This document shows, piece by piece, positions 41,298 to 49,264 of a DNA stretch of 64,000 nt. The position numbers and the translations under genes are program-made. The number at the start of each line of letters is the position of its first letter. Within the stretch, counting starts at the first letter, position 1. Source of the DNA: an uncultured Ilumatobacter sp. (GTDB taxonomy: Bacteria; Actinomycetota; Acidimicrobiia; Acidimicrobiales; Ilumatobacteraceae). The notes under the pieces were generated by a model. That model ran no database searches, was not told where the DNA came from, and saw nothing but the letters and a program-made list of their open reading frames with translations. The DNA is taken from positions 21,841-85,840 of the forward strand of contig CALFRK010000001.1 in assembly GCA_937919625.1 (NCBI GenBank), read 5' to 3'.

Positions 41298-42508
41298 TCG
41301 CCGAGCACGAGCTGACGAGAGGTCAGATCGGTGTAGAGCCGGCGCAGGCGGGCAGCGGCGAAGCCCCACGTGTAGCTGCTGGCCTTGGTGGCTGCCGATG
41401 ACGACATGCCTGCTGCAAGCATCGAATCGTCGAGGATCTGGGCGATCGCCTTGGCGAATACAACCGGGTTGCGCTCGGACAGCAGGAAGCCTGTCTCGCC
41501 GTGGTCGACCAATGACTGCAGGCCGCCGACGGCGCTGGCGACCACCGGCACACCACAGGCGGCGGCCTCGAGAGCGACAAGGCCGAAGCTTTCGCTGCGG
41601 CTCGGCACGATCACCACGTCGGCGGCGCGATAGAAGGTCGACAAGATGTGGTGCGGCTGTGGCGGCACAAATCGAACCTGATCGTGAAGACCAAGCTCGT
41701 CGACGAGTTGGTGGGCGCGTTCGAACTCGCCATCGCCCGACGAACCACTGGCTCCACCAACGATCAACAGCAAGGCATCGCGACGCCCGAGGGCATGCAC
41801 CGCCCGGATTGCCACGTCTGGGCCCTTGAGCGGCTGGATGCGGCCGACGAACAGCAGCACGGGAACATCTGTTGGCAAGTCGAGCGCGGCCCGCGCTCCC
41901 GACTGTTCGCCAGGAGCAAAGAATGCGTGTTCGACACCGGGGGCCACGATCTCGATCAAACCCTGAGGATCGCCGTAGAGCCGACGGAACTGCTGCTCTT
42001 CTTCGGCACAGCTGACACAGATCGCGTCGGCGCAGTTGATCAGCTCGGCCTCGGCGCGGTCGCGCCACCCTGGCTCGGGATCACCACCTTCGGACTTGAC
42101 CCGCGCAAGGGTGTGAAACGTCGAGATGAAGGGGATGTCGAGCTCGTGTTTGATGCGGTGAGCCGCCAACCCGCTGAGCCAGTAGTTGGCGTGTACGGCG
42201 TCGGCACCGCCATTGGCGGCGAGGTGTTCGAGCACACGATCAGTGAACTCGTCGACAATCTCCGGCAGCGCTTCCTTGGGAAGATGGTAAGGACCCGCCT
42301 CGATGTACACGACCTTGTGGTTGGGCTCGACCTGCACCTCGCTCGGCAGACCCTCGCGGTCGGCGCGGGTGTAGGTAGTGCAGTCGAGGCCGGCCTGAGA
42401 AAGCGACGAAACGATCTCGCGCACGTACACGTTCATGCCACCACTGTCGCCCGAGCCAGGCTGCAACAGCGGCGACGTGTGGAGGGAAATTACGGCAACT
42501 CGGCGCAT
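41294..42508 (-). CDS. mshA: D-inositol-3-phosphate glycosyltransferase, mycothiol pathway
   Basis: The GT4 glycosyltransferase (404 residues from ATG 42508) transfers GlcNAc from UDP-GlcNAc to inositol phosphate, the first step to mycothiol. Marks: SLHTSPLLQPGSGDSGGMNVYVREI, HANYWLSGLAA, FISTFHTLARVK, VGRIQPLKGPDVAIRA and EX7E-type ESFGLVALEAAACGVPVVAS. The close match in the N-terminal GxGxxGGMNVYV loop sets MshA apart from other GT4 proteins. A TAACGT box lies 12 nt upstream of ATG 42508; GTG 42511 and TTG 42520 are other possible starts. Confidence 0.94.
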   Translation of the reverse strand: MRRVAVISLHTSPLLQPGSGDSGGMNVYVREIVSSLSQAGLDCTTYTRADREGLPSEVQVEPNHKVVYIEAGPYHLPKEALPEIVDEFTDRVLEHLAANGGADAVHANYWLSGLAAHRIKHELDIPFISTFHTLARVKSEGGDPEPGWRDRAEAELINCADAICVSCAEEEQQFRRLYGDPQGLIEIVAPGVEHAFFAPGEQSGARAALDLPTDVPVLLFVGRIQPLKGPDVAIRAVHALGRRDALLLIVGGASGSSGDGEFERAHQLVDELGLHDQVRFVPPQPHHILSTFYRAADVVIVPSRSESFGLVALEAAACGVPVVASAVGGLQSLVDHGETGFLLSERNPVVFAKAIAQILDDSMLAAGMSSSAATKASSYTWGFAAARLRRLYTDLTSRQLVLGE

Positions 42509-42575
42509 CACAGGGGTCAAACGTTAGCGAGCTGGTCAACATTCCCGGACAGCCGATGTCACGACATACGACTAC

Positions 42576-42589
42576 GCCCAATTTTGGGC
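42576..42589. terminator. Small palindromic hairpin
   Basis: GCCCAATTTTGGGC is a perfect palindromic hairpin in the 92-nt gap between the HTH gene's end and mshA. It is probably the HTH cluster's terminator on the minus strand. It is weak and lacks a long U-run. Confidence 0.4.
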
Positions 42590-42600
42590 TCTCGGGGACG

Positions 42601-43017
42601 TCAGTTGGAGTTGACGAAGCTTTCGTACACGTTGAGCAGGGCAAGCTTTTGTTCGGGCGCCAGATCGGAATCATTGTCGATCGCCTCGGGCACGGTGCTG
42701 ACCGGGCGTTCGTAATCCGGCAGGATGCCGGCCCGTACGTACAGCGTTTCGACGCTGATCCGCAGAGCGTTGGCGACCTGTTGCAAGATGTCGGCCGACG
42801 GCTTGCGGAGTCCGCGTTCGATCTGCGACAGATATGGGTTTGACATATCGGCAAGCTCGGCCAGCTTACGAATCGACATCTCGGCACGTTCGCGCTGACT
42901 GCGGATGAAGGCCCCGACGTCGAGCAGCTCGGCGAGCGGCGGCGGCGGCGCTGTCGGATGACCGTCTTCTGGCTCTTCTGAATTGCCGCCTGACCTATCG
43001 CTGGCGCGGGCCGCCAC
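42601..43017 (-). CDS. XRE-type helix-turn-helix regulator
   Basis: The 138-residue protein has an XRE HTH (FIRSQRERAEMSIRKLAELADMSNPYLSQIERGLRKPSADILQQVANALRISVETLYVRAG, ~35-95; the LSQIERG recognition segment is diagnostic) with a Pro-rich N-terminus and a short acidic C-terminus. GTG 43017 is preceded by GGAGG at 5-nt spacing and lies 1 nt after the RsiG-like gene's stop, so the two are coupled. Similar small XRE proteins control development or stress in actinobacteria; the target here is unknown. Confidence 0.88.
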   Translation of the reverse strand: MAARASDRSGGNSEEPEDGHPTAPPPPLAELLDVGAFIRSQRERAEMSIRKLAELADMSNPYLSQIERGLRKPSADILQQVANALRISVETLYVRAGILPDYERPVSTVPEAIDNDSDLAPEQKLALLNVYESFVNSN

Positions 43018-43018
43018 G

Positions 43019-43513
43019 TCAGCCTCCGAGCAGCCCGTCGACCGAGGCCTCTCCGTCGCGGTAGCGGCGCACCAGTTCGGCGCTGAGCGCATCAAGGTGC
43101 TCGTAGCGGTCACGGCGATCGTCGGAGACCTGACGCTCGAAGGCGGTCAGTTGGTGGTCGAGATCTCTGATCTCGTCTTCCGTCAAGTTCTCGAGTCGGC
43201 TGAATCCATGCTGGGCGCACACGGTGTCAAGTCGGTCGGACAGATCATTCTCGTCGAGGTTTTCGTCGGGGCGCGGCGGGCGCGGTGCCCCACCGGTGAG
43301 ATGGCTCGACAGCACGATCCTGAGCTCGCTCGACAGGTTCTCTGTCGTTTCGCCACGGGCCCGGCGATTGGCCTCGGCCCGTACCAGATCGAGGCGCGCC
43401 TGTGCCACGCGCCGCACATACGACACAAGGTCGTCCTCGTCCTGCAACTGGTTGCGCACCTGGCGCAGCTCGTCGAGCGACAGCAATTGTGGATCAGCTG
43501 CGTTCAAAATCAC
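43019..43513 (-). CDS. rsiG: RsiG-like anti-sigma factor with two c-di-GMP signature motifs
   Basis: The 164-residue, mainly helical protein carries two copies of the c-di-GMP motif described for Streptomyces RsiG, E-X3-S-X2-R-X3-Q-X3-D. Copy 1 is D27-X3-S31-X2-R34-X3-Q38-X3-D42. Copy 2 is E126-X3-S130-X2-R133-X3-Y137-X3-D141. Both lie in predicted long helices separated by a Pro-rich linker. RsiG sequesters the sigma factor WhiG when loaded with c-di-GMP. No WhiG-like gene is in this window. GTG 43513 overlaps the upstream stop (GTGA), but AGGAGG fits TTG 43507 better. Confidence 0.75.
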   Translation of the reverse strand: MILNAADPQLLSLDELRQVRNQLQDEDDLVSYVRRVAQARLDLVRAEANRRARGETTENLSSELRIVLSSHLTGGAPRPPRPDENLDENDLSDRLDTVCAQHGFSRLENLTEDEIRDLDHQLTAFERQVSDDRRDRYEHLDALSAELVRRYRDGEASVDGLLGG

Positions 43514-43746
43514 CCTCCTGATACCGGCGGCAGAACCGCCAGTTCGTCGGCGAAACCGACATGGTCGTCGGACTGAGCCGGCTCTCCGTTGACCCAGATC
43601 TTGCTGATTGCAAGGACCGCCGTAAAGGCATCGCCGTAGCGATCGCTGGCGCTCGCAAGCACATCACGAACCGTGTCACCGGGCAGCTCGTCGCGTCCAG
43701 TTCGGGCAGCATCACGCGCTGCAGCAAAAAGGCGAACGATGGCCAT
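43510..43746 (-). CDS. MoaD/ThiS-family sulfur carrier protein
   Basis: The 78-residue beta-grasp protein (MAIVRLFAAARDAARTGRDE ... VNGEPAQSDDHVGFADELAVLPPVSGG) has the C-terminal Gly-Gly that is thiocarboxylated in MoaD, and the family NG/DELAVLPPVSGG ending. It would supply sulfur for molybdopterin synthesis with MoaE, which is not in the window. A TACGCT box ends 7 nt before ATG 43746. It heads the rsiG-XRE run on the minus strand and is divergent from the phosphoglycerate-mutase gene. Confidence 0.9.
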   Translation of the reverse strand: MAIVRLFAAARDAARTGRDELPGDTVRDVLASASDRYGDAFTAVLAISKIWVNGEPAQSDDHVGFADELAVLPPVSGG

Positions 43747-43753
43747 CTCGCCC

Positions 43754-43759
43754 AGCGTA
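43754..43759 (-). promoter_or_regulatory. -10 box TACGCT, leaderless
   Basis: Minus strand TACGCT (43759-43754) ends 7 nt before ATG 43746. Confidence 0.6.
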
Positions 43760-43769
43760 CTGTCACAGC

Positions 43770-43775
43770 TACCCT
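43770..43775 (+). promoter_or_regulatory. -10 box TACCCT, leaderless
   Basis: TACCCT ends 8 nt before ATG 43784. It lies 10 nt from the divergent -10 box. Confidence 0.5.
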
Positions 43776-43783
43776 CAGTTGGG

Positions 43784-44485
43784 ATGCTGCGCACATCCAC
43801 CACGTTGCTGTTGCTCCGGCACGGCCAGAGCGAATGGAACGCCGAACGACGTTGGCAGGGGTCGGCAGACACACCACTCACGCCGTTGGGGCGCCGGCAG
43901 GCGTTGGCAGCCGCCGAACGATTACGCGACCTCGATGTCCAGTTCTGTGGCCCGTGGGCGAGTGACCTCAGCCGCGCCGCCTCGACCGCATCGACGATCG
44001 CATCGGCGATCGGGCTCGGATCAACGATCGCCGACCGCCGGCTCCGAGAGGCATCGGCGGGCGAATGGGAAGGCCTCACGCCCGACCAGATCGAGGTGCA
44101 ATATCCCGGTTGGCTCGAAGCACATCGACGACCTGCGTCGTTTGAGCCGTTCGAGCAGGTGGTCAAGCGCACGATCGCCTCGTTGCGGGCTATTGCTGCC
44201 AGCGTGGAATCTAGGGGCGCAGTACCGTTGGTGGTCACCCACTCCGGTGTGATCCGATCGCTGATGCGCCATCTCGGCGAATCGGATACGAGGATCGCCA
44301 ACCTGGCCGGTGTCTGGTTGACGATCGACTTCACCGACTCAGCCATCGGAGGCTCCACCGAGCTGCTCGATCCCCGGGGCACCCTCGACTCGCTCGACAC
44401 CGGTGGCATCTCGGTCGGAGATTTGTTCGATCCCGGCGGGATTGTCGTCAGCGGCATCGACATTCCCGGGGAGGATCCCCGCTAA
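43784..44485 (+). CDS. Histidine phosphatase (phosphoglycerate mutase) family protein
   Basis: The 233-residue protein has the RHG motif LLLLRHGQSEWNAERRWQG (catalytic His near 15), acid Glu in LREASAGEWEGLTPDQIE, and VVTHSGVIRSLMRHLG (second His). It is probably a phosphatase of small phosphorylated metabolites rather than a glycolytic mutase. The last ~50 residues (GSTELLDPRGTLDSLDTGG...) lie outside the family core and overlap the convergent membrane protein gene by 147 nt. ATG 43784 is set by a nearby -10 box. Confidence 0.88.
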   Translation: MLRTSTTLLLLRHGQSEWNAERRWQGSADTPLTPLGRRQALAAAERLRDLDVQFCGPWASDLSRAASTASTIASAIGLGSTIADRRLREASAGEWEGLTPDQIEVQYPGWLEAHRRPASFEPFEQVVKRTIASLRAIAASVESRGAVPLVVTHSGVIRSLMRHLGESDTRIANLAGVWLTIDFTDSAIGGSTELLDPRGTLDSLDTGGISVGDLFDPGGIVVSGIDIPGEDPR

Positions 44486-45379
44486 CAGCCCGACGATTCC
44501 GATCAGCACAGCACCGCCAACCGCCGACTGCCGTGCGGTCCGTTCCTCCATTCGGCGCGACACGAGGTGCGAGTTCGTCAGCTGGGGGGCCGACATCGTA
44601 CGTAGCGTGTAAAGACTGCCGGCCACCACCACGATGGCGATCAGCATCGTCACGTGGCGGTCGTCGGCGTTCATCGGAGCCAGACCGTGTGTCCAACGAT
44701 CGCTCATGCCCCGCAACGCGACCGCCAGGTTGAGCACGACCACGGATGCCACCGTGCCTACCCACCGACGGGGGGCGAACCCATCGCGGTCGGCTCCTGA
44801 ACAGACCTCACCAAGTGCTGCCGACGACCAGCGAACGCGGTCACCAAAGCGGATTCGACCGCCGCTGAGAAGCACGTGCGCACACGACATCAACGCCATC
44901 GCTGAAAGGCCGAACGCGATCGCCCAGAGCGGCGGCATAGGGATCGGCGCAATGCCGATTACCAGAGCGACAGACAACGAGACCACCAGCACAAGACGCC
45001 GCGGCCCGTCGGTCAAGACAGCGGCTATCGCCAACTCGGGAAACCGCGCTCCCGGCTGCCGGAGCACCCGATACGAGGTTGCCACACCAACGCGTAGATC
45101 TGACACTCGGGTGCGACCGACAATGTCGGCCACTGCGAAAGCGAACCTGAACGACTCTCGGCGATCGGTCCCGAACACCGTTCTCGGTTGCGAGGCACGG
45201 GCGATCGCGACTCCAACGATCAAGCCGGACAGGGTCGACACCAGTTCGGCCACAAAGACCGACAGTTCGATCGGATTCAGACTGAGATGCATCGCCCGCC
45301 ACGACAACCAGACACCCGACGCGATCGCGCCGATCGCCAGGGCGAGCGCACCGGTGTTACGGCGCGCACTGCCGATCAC
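44339..45379 (-). CDS. Polytopic membrane protein of unknown function
   Basis: The 346-residue protein has about seven hydrophobic helices (LALAIGAIASGVWLSW, LVSTLSGLIVGVAIA, LVLVVSLSVALVIGIAP, MLIAIVVVAGSLYTL, VLIGIVGLLAGILPG). The N-terminus up to ~300 has normal membrane composition. The last ~50 residues (DNPAGIEQISDRDATGVERVEG) are hydrophilic and antisense to the end of the phosphatase gene. GTG 45379 overlaps the stop of a possible 24-aa ORF (GTGA). No family recognised. Confidence 0.7.
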   Translation of the reverse strand: MIGSARRNTGALALAIGAIASGVWLSWRAMHLSLNPIELSVFVAELVSTLSGLIVGVAIARASQPRTVFGTDRRESFRFAFAVADIVGRTRVSDLRVGVATSYRVLRQPGARFPELAIAAVLTDGPRRLVLVVSLSVALVIGIAPIPMPPLWAIAFGLSAMALMSCAHVLLSGGRIRFGDRVRWSSAALGEVCSGADRDGFAPRRWVGTVASVVVLNLAVALRGMSDRWTHGLAPMNADDRHVTMLIAIVVVAGSLYTLRTMSAPQLTNSHLVSRRMEERTARQSAVGGAVLIGIVGLLAGILPGNVDAADDNPAGIEQISDRDATGVERVEGAPGIEQLGGASDG

Positions 45380-45450
45380 AGCTGCCCCCGGTCACCATCA
45401 TGTCCATCGAATTGTTCGACCATCTGAAAGAGGGTCATACGCGCCACCAT
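45376..45450 (-). CDS. Possible 24-aa peptide upstream of the membrane protein gene
   Basis: ATG 45450 to TGA 45376 encodes a 24-residue acidic peptide starting MVARMTLFQMVEQFDGHDGD. Its stop forms a GTGA overlap with the next gene, the same coupling used by real gene pairs here. No ribosome site or -10 box is evident, so it may only be a coincidental leader. Confidence 0.3.
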   Translation of the reverse strand: MVARMTLFQMVEQFDGHDGDRGQL

Positions 45451-45582
45451 CGGTTCGGCGGTGTCTGACGCACCGTCACTACCTGCTGTTATCGGCCCGT
45501 TTCGGCACGGCTTGAACCTACATTGGCGGCGAAGCGAAGATACGAACCACAGGGGCGCGCCGGAACCCAGCGGTAGCGCCGG

Positions 45583-45588
45583 TATCCT
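45583..45588 (+). promoter_or_regulatory. -10 box TATCCT
   Basis: TATCCT ends 9 nt before GTG 45598, a near-leaderless arrangement. Confidence 0.4.
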
Positions 45589-45597
45589 CGCTGATTC

Positions 45598-46248
45598 GTG
45601 GGCACCCAGAAGCGCGAACGTCAAAAAGCAAACCGTCAACAACGGCTTATCGAGGAGGCGCGCGCCGAGCGCGCTAGCACGGTCAAACGCACCGTCCTGC
45701 GATGGGGCATCGGCGCTGTGTTGGCGCTCGGAGCAATCGTTCTGATCGCATGGATCGGCGGCGCCTTCAGCGGCGACGAAGAATCTGTAGCCACCGAGCT
45801 TGCGCCCGAAGTGTCGGTTCTTCCATCCGACGTATCGGTTCTGGTCACGACTCCGGTGAACACGGCCCCAACGCCGCCAAAGCCCGAGGTAGTGATCCCT
45901 GCCGTGTTGCCGACCGAACTCGTCATCACCGACCTCGTCGAAGGCACCGGCGCGGGCGCACAAAACGGTGACACAGTGGTCGTGCATTATGTCGGGGTGC
46001 GGTCCGAGGACGGTGTCGAGTTCGACAACAGTTACGACCGCCGCGATCCCTACCCGGTCCTGCTCGGCTCGGGTGGAGTCATCAAGGGCTGGGAGCAGGG
46101 CTTGGTCGGCGTCAAGGCGGGCGGCCAGCGTCAGCTCGACATCCCGTCCGAGCTCGCCTACGGCGACGCCGATCGAGGCACGATCCGGCCCGGCGACGCG
46201 CTCACGTTCGTGATCGACGTCGTCTCCGTCACACCCGCAGGCGGATGA
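45598..46248 (+). CDS. Membrane-anchored FKBP-type peptidyl-prolyl isomerase
   Basis: The 216-residue protein has a basic N-terminus (GTQKRERQKANRQQRL), one transmembrane helix (VLRWGIGAVLALGAIVLIAWIGGAF, ~33-57; give or take), a Thr/Pro-rich spacer, then an FKBP domain (~105-216) with VVVHYVGVRSEDGVEFDNSYDR, GSGGVIKGWEQGLVGVKAGGQRQLDIPSELAYGD and DALTFVIDVVSV. It should catalyse proline isomerisation outside the membrane, helping secreted proteins fold. It is coupled to a second isomerase gene (ATGA). Confidence 0.92.
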   Translation: MGTQKRERQKANRQQRLIEEARAERASTVKRTVLRWGIGAVLALGAIVLIAWIGGAFSGDEESVATELAPEVSVLPSDVSVLVTTPVNTAPTPPKPEVVIPAVLPTELVITDLVEGTGAGAQNGDTVVVHYVGVRSEDGVEFDNSYDRRDPYPVLLGSGGVIKGWEQGLVGVKAGGQRQLDIPSELAYGDADRGTIRPGDALTFVIDVVSVTPAGG

Positions 46249-47432
46249 TGAAGAGGAAGCCTTCTGGCTCGCGCCGTTTCGGCTTGGTCGTCGTGGCGAC
46301 CGTGCTGACACTCGCTAGCTGCAGCAACGACAACGCTGACGAGCCGGTCGCCGGCGACGCTCAGGTGGCCGACGATTTCAGCCCCGATGCGTCCGGCGCT
46401 GACACCGATGGTGTCACCACCACCAAACCTGCAACCATCGCGCTTGCGGGCGGCAGCACACCGGCAGACGACTCCACCGGTAAGCCATCGATACAACTTC
46501 CCAAAGAACTGCCGATCGGACTAGTCGTCACCGAACTGGTCGATGGCACCGGTGACCCAGCTGAAAACGGCGACACGGTCGAACTCATGTACGTGGGCGT
46601 GATCAGCGCCGACGGCACCGAGTTCGACAACAACTACGACAGTGGCCAGCCGCTCCCGATCACACTCGGCTCAGGCGGTGCGATCCCTGGCTTCGAGCAG
46701 GGACTGGTCGGCGCCCGCCAGGGCAGCCGGATCCAGATGGATATTCCAGCCTTGCTCGCCTTCGGCGACCAGGGCGCCGGAGAAATCATCAAACCTGGCG
46801 ATGCCGTCACCTTCGTGGTCGACATCACCTCCGTCATCAAGCGGGTTCCGGTCACCGCGCCGCCGATGGCCGACCCCAGCGAGTGCCCGGCGACCGACGG
46901 TTCCGAGCCGCAACAGCAAGAGTTCGACGAGTACCCGCCGTTCTGCATTGATGTCACCAAGACCTACACAGCTGAGGTCGCAACCAACTTCGGCGACCTC
47001 ACGATCACCTTGGATCCCGAAAAGGCGCCTCTCGCCGTCAATAGCTTCGTGACCCTGGCGTGGTTCCACTACTTCGACGGCACCGAGTGTCACCGGGCGA
47101 TTCCGGGCTTCGTCGTGCAGTGCGGCGACCCGACGGCGACGGGCACTGGCGGACCTGGATATCGGTTCGCCGACGAACTTCCGTTGGCGGGCGAGTACCG
47201 GCTCGGATCGATCGCGATGGCCAACAGTGGGGCCGACACGAACGGCAGCCAGTTCTTCATCATCACTGGCGCTCAGGGGGCTGCGCTGCCGCCGAGCTAC
47301 AGCCTGTTTGGTCAGGTCACCGCTGGCGGTGAGGCGGTCACAGAGATGGATGGCGTCGCCAACCCCGAGAACAACGGAGTGCCGCCCCGCGACCAGATCC
47401 TCATCGACTCCATCACGATCACCGAATCGTGA
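46245..47432 (+). CDS. Lipoprotein with fused FKBP and cyclophilin isomerase domains
   Basis: The 395-residue lipoprotein has a lipobox LTLASCSN (Cys ~26), a linker, an FKBP domain (~90-205: VELMYVGVISADGTEFDNNYDS; GSGGAIPGFEQGLVGARQGSRIQMDIPALLAFGD) and a cyclophilin domain (~225-395: YTAEVATNFGDLTITLDPEKAPLAVNSF; FHRAIPGF is represented by CHRAIPGFVVQCGDPTATGTGGPGYRFADE; MANSGADTNGSQFFIITG). Two unrelated prolyl isomerase folds in one chain, after a single-domain FKBP gene, suggest a dedicated exported-protein folding module. ATG 46245 or 46248 is the start. Confidence 0.93.
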   Translation: MMKRKPSGSRRFGLVVVATVLTLASCSNDNADEPVAGDAQVADDFSPDASGADTDGVTTTKPATIALAGGSTPADDSTGKPSIQLPKELPIGLVVTELVDGTGDPAENGDTVELMYVGVISADGTEFDNNYDSGQPLPITLGSGGAIPGFEQGLVGARQGSRIQMDIPALLAFGDQGAGEIIKPGDAVTFVVDITSVIKRVPVTAPPMADPSECPATDGSEPQQQEFDEYPPFCIDVTKTYTAEVATNFGDLTITLDPEKAPLAVNSFVTLAWFHYFDGTECHRAIPGFVVQCGDPTATGTGGPGYRFADELPLAGEYRLGSIAMANSGADTNGSQFFIITGAQGAALPPSYSLFGQVTAGGEAVTEMDGVANPENNGVPPRDQILIDSITITES

Positions 47433-47436
47433 GTCT

Positions 47437-47467
47437 GAACAGAAAGGTGCATGACACCTTTCCGTTC
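47437..47467. terminator. Hairpin terminator between convergent genes
   Basis: Arms GAACAGAAAGGTG (47437-47449) and CACCTTTCCGTTC (47455-47467) pair over 13 positions with one mismatch around loop CATGA. They lie 5 nt after the isomerase gene and serve as a likely bidirectional terminator with dut. Confidence 0.65.
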
Positions 47468-47495
47468 GACGCCTTTCCGTGACTCCTTTCCGTTC
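47457..47495. repeat. Three CCTTTCCGT direct repeats
   Basis: CCTTTCCGT occurs at 47457, 47472 and 47485, the outer two extended to CCTTTCCGTTC. The first is the 3' arm of the terminator hairpin, so alternative pairings with the 5' arm are possible. Confidence 0.6.
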
Positions 47496-47946
47496 AGCGG
47501 CCGGTGTGGCCGAAGCCGCCTCCACGGTCGACCCCGTCGAGATCATCGACGATATTCCAGCTGACCTGGGCGACTCGTTGGATAACCAGTTGGGCGACCC
47601 TGTCGCCGCGGTGGATCACATAGTCGTCGACCGGGTCGGTGTTCAACAGCACCACCTTGATCTCGCCACGGTAGGCAGCGTCGATCAAGCCGGGAGCGTT
47701 GACGATGCTGATGCCGTGCTTGAGGGCCAGGCCCGAGCGTGGCATCACCAGCCCGCAGAATCCGATCGGGATCGCGATCGCGATGCCCGTCGGCATCAAC
47801 AACCTGCAGCCGCCGGCGCTGATCGAGGCATCCTGGCGGGCGTACAGATCGAGCCCGGCGTCGCCGGCGTGGGCGTAACTCGGAATCGGGAGCTCGGGGT
47901 CGAGCTGCACCAGATCGATGCTGACGGGGTCGATGGACTGTGGCAC
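47494..47946 (-). CDS. dut: dUTP diphosphatase
   Basis: The 150-residue trimeric dUTPase hydrolyses dUTP to dUMP, keeping uracil out of DNA. Motifs: [10 protein letters not shown] (1), [12 protein letters not shown] (2), [17 protein letters not shown] (3), [12 protein letters not shown] (4) and [10 protein letters not shown] (5). GTG 47946 is preceded by TACGCT at 8 nt; the longer upstream frame is antisense to selA. Confidence 0.96.
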   Translation of the reverse strand: MPQSIDPVSIDLVQLDPELPIPSYAHAGDAGLDLYARQDASISAGGCRLLMPTGIAIAIPIGFCGLVMPRSGLALKHGISIVNAPGLIDAAYRGEIKVVLLNTDPVDDYVIHRGDRVAQLVIQRVAQVSWNIVDDLDGVDRGGGFGHTGR

Positions 47947-47954
47947 GGATGTCG

Positions 47955-47964
47955 AGCGTAGGCT
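47955..47964. promoter_or_regulatory. Overlapping divergent -10 boxes of dut and selA
   Basis: AGCGTAGGCT holds TAGGCT on the plus strand (47959-47964, 7 nt before selA ATG 47972) and TACGCT on the minus strand (47960-47955, 8 nt before dut GTG 47946). The two boxes share bases 47959-47960, so one promoter should exclude the other. Confidence 0.55.
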
Positions 47965-47971
47965 CCCGACG

Positions 47972-49264
47972 ATGAGCGAGACCAGCGCACGTCCCCCATC
48001 GGTCGACACACTCGCTCGCTCGCTCGTCGGCTCTGGTCTCCCGCACCCGATCCTGGTCGACCTCGCCCGCCAGGCAATCGCCGCCGGCTCGCCGGAATCT
48101 GCCGCCGCATGCGCCGATCTGTTCCGGCGAACACTGCTGACTCCAGTGGTCAACGCCACGGGCGTTCTGTTGCACACCAATCTCGGGCGGGCCCCGGTGG
48201 CACATACACAGGCGGCGCGTGCCAAAACGGTCGAGTTCGATCTGGCGACTGGCACACGCGGTTCGCGCCAACAGGCGGTCGGCCAGCTGTTCGCCCAGCT
48301 GTGTGGCGCTGAGGCGGCAATCATCGTCAACAACAACGCTTCGGCGGTGCTGCTGGTGCTGGCAGCTCTGGCCGAGGGGCGCGACGTCGCCGTGTCGAGA
48401 GGCGAGTCGGTCGAAATCGGCGGTGCGTTTCGTGTGCCGGAGGTGATGGAACAGTCGGGCGCCCGCCTGATCGACGTCGGCACCACAAATCGTACGCGGC
48501 TGTCCGACTACGAGCGGGCGATCGTCAGGCCAGGCAACGATGTCGCCCTCGTGCTCAAAGTGCACCCCAGCAACTACCGGGTCGAGGGTTTCGTCGAGGA
48601 CACTCCGGTCAGCCAACTCGCCACGCTCGATGTGCCTGTCGTCGCAGACATCGGGAGCGGCCTGATCGACGCCAACGTTCCGTGGATCAGCGGCGCTCCG
48701 CCGGCCTGGCTGGCGGGTGAACCGGCGGCGGTGCAGACGCTCGCCGACGGGGCCGACCTGGTCACGTTCAGCGGCGACAAACTGCTGGGTGGCCCGCAGG
48801 CCGGCATCATCGTCGGCAGTGCAGAATTGGTGGCGCGTTGTTCCAAGCATCCGCTCGCCCGTGCCCTGCGGTGCGGTGGGCTGGTGCTGGCGGCGCTGCA
48901 GAACGTCGCCCTGTCGTATCTCGATCGCACGGTCACGACCGATATCGCTTTCTGGCGGATGGTCGACCAATCCACCGAGTCGCTGCGGATACGGGCCGAG
49001 CGGATCGTCGACGCCGCAGGCACCGGAACTGTCGTCGACAGCCAGGCGCTGCCCGGAGCGGGGTCGGCACCTGGCGTCTCGATGCCGTCGGTCGCCGTGG
49101 CTGTCGACGGTGACGTGTTGAAACCGCTCCGCAACCACGAGCCGCCGGTGATCGGGCGCACCCGCGATGGGCGCACCTATCTCGATCTGCGTTCGGTCGA
49201 GTCTGACGACGACACGATCGTCATCGCCGCCCTGTCGTCACTGGCACAACCGTCGGCAACATGA
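47972..49264 (+). CDS. selA: L-seryl-tRNA(Sec) selenium transferase
   Basis: The 430-residue PLP enzyme converts Ser-tRNA-Sec to Sec-tRNA-Sec using selenophosphate. Marks: [71 protein letters not shown] (several segments), [12 protein letters not shown] and the PLP Lys in [18 protein letters not shown]. Its stop overlaps selB (ATGA). The selenophosphate synthase, tRNA-Sec and any selenoprotein are not in this window. Confidence 0.96.
   Translation: MSETSARPPSVDTLARSLVGSGLPHPILVDLARQAIAAGSPESAAACADLFRRTLLTPVVNATGVLLHTNLGRAPVAHTQAARAKTVEFDLATGTRGSRQQAVGQLFAQLCGAEAAIIVNNNASAVLLVLAALAEGRDVAVSRGESVEIGGAFRVPEVMEQSGARLIDVGTTNRTRLSDYERAIVRPGNDVALVLKVHPSNYRVEGFVEDTPVSQLATLDVPVVADIGSGLIDANVPWISGAPPAWLAGEPAAVQTLADGADLVTFSGDKLLGGPQAGIIVGSAELVARCSKHPLARALRCGGLVLAALQNVALSYLDRTVTTDIAFWRMVDQSTESLRIRAERIVDAAGTGTVVDSQALPGAGSAPGVSMPSVAVAVDGDVLKPLRNHEPPVIGRTRDGRTYLDLRSVESDDDTIVIAALSSLAQPSAT

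Noticed and set aside
45451..46311. Long minus-strand open frame antisense to the FKBP gene
   Set aside because: Composition is that of a shadow frame (His/Asp/Arg-rich, no domain), fully opposite a clear FKBP gene. Only its last 24 codons are kept as a low-confidence small ORF.
47543..49138. 531-codon minus-strand open frame opposite selA
   Set aside because: It is the antisense of selA, with Arg/His-rich shadow composition and no recognisable motif. High GC makes such long antisense frames common.
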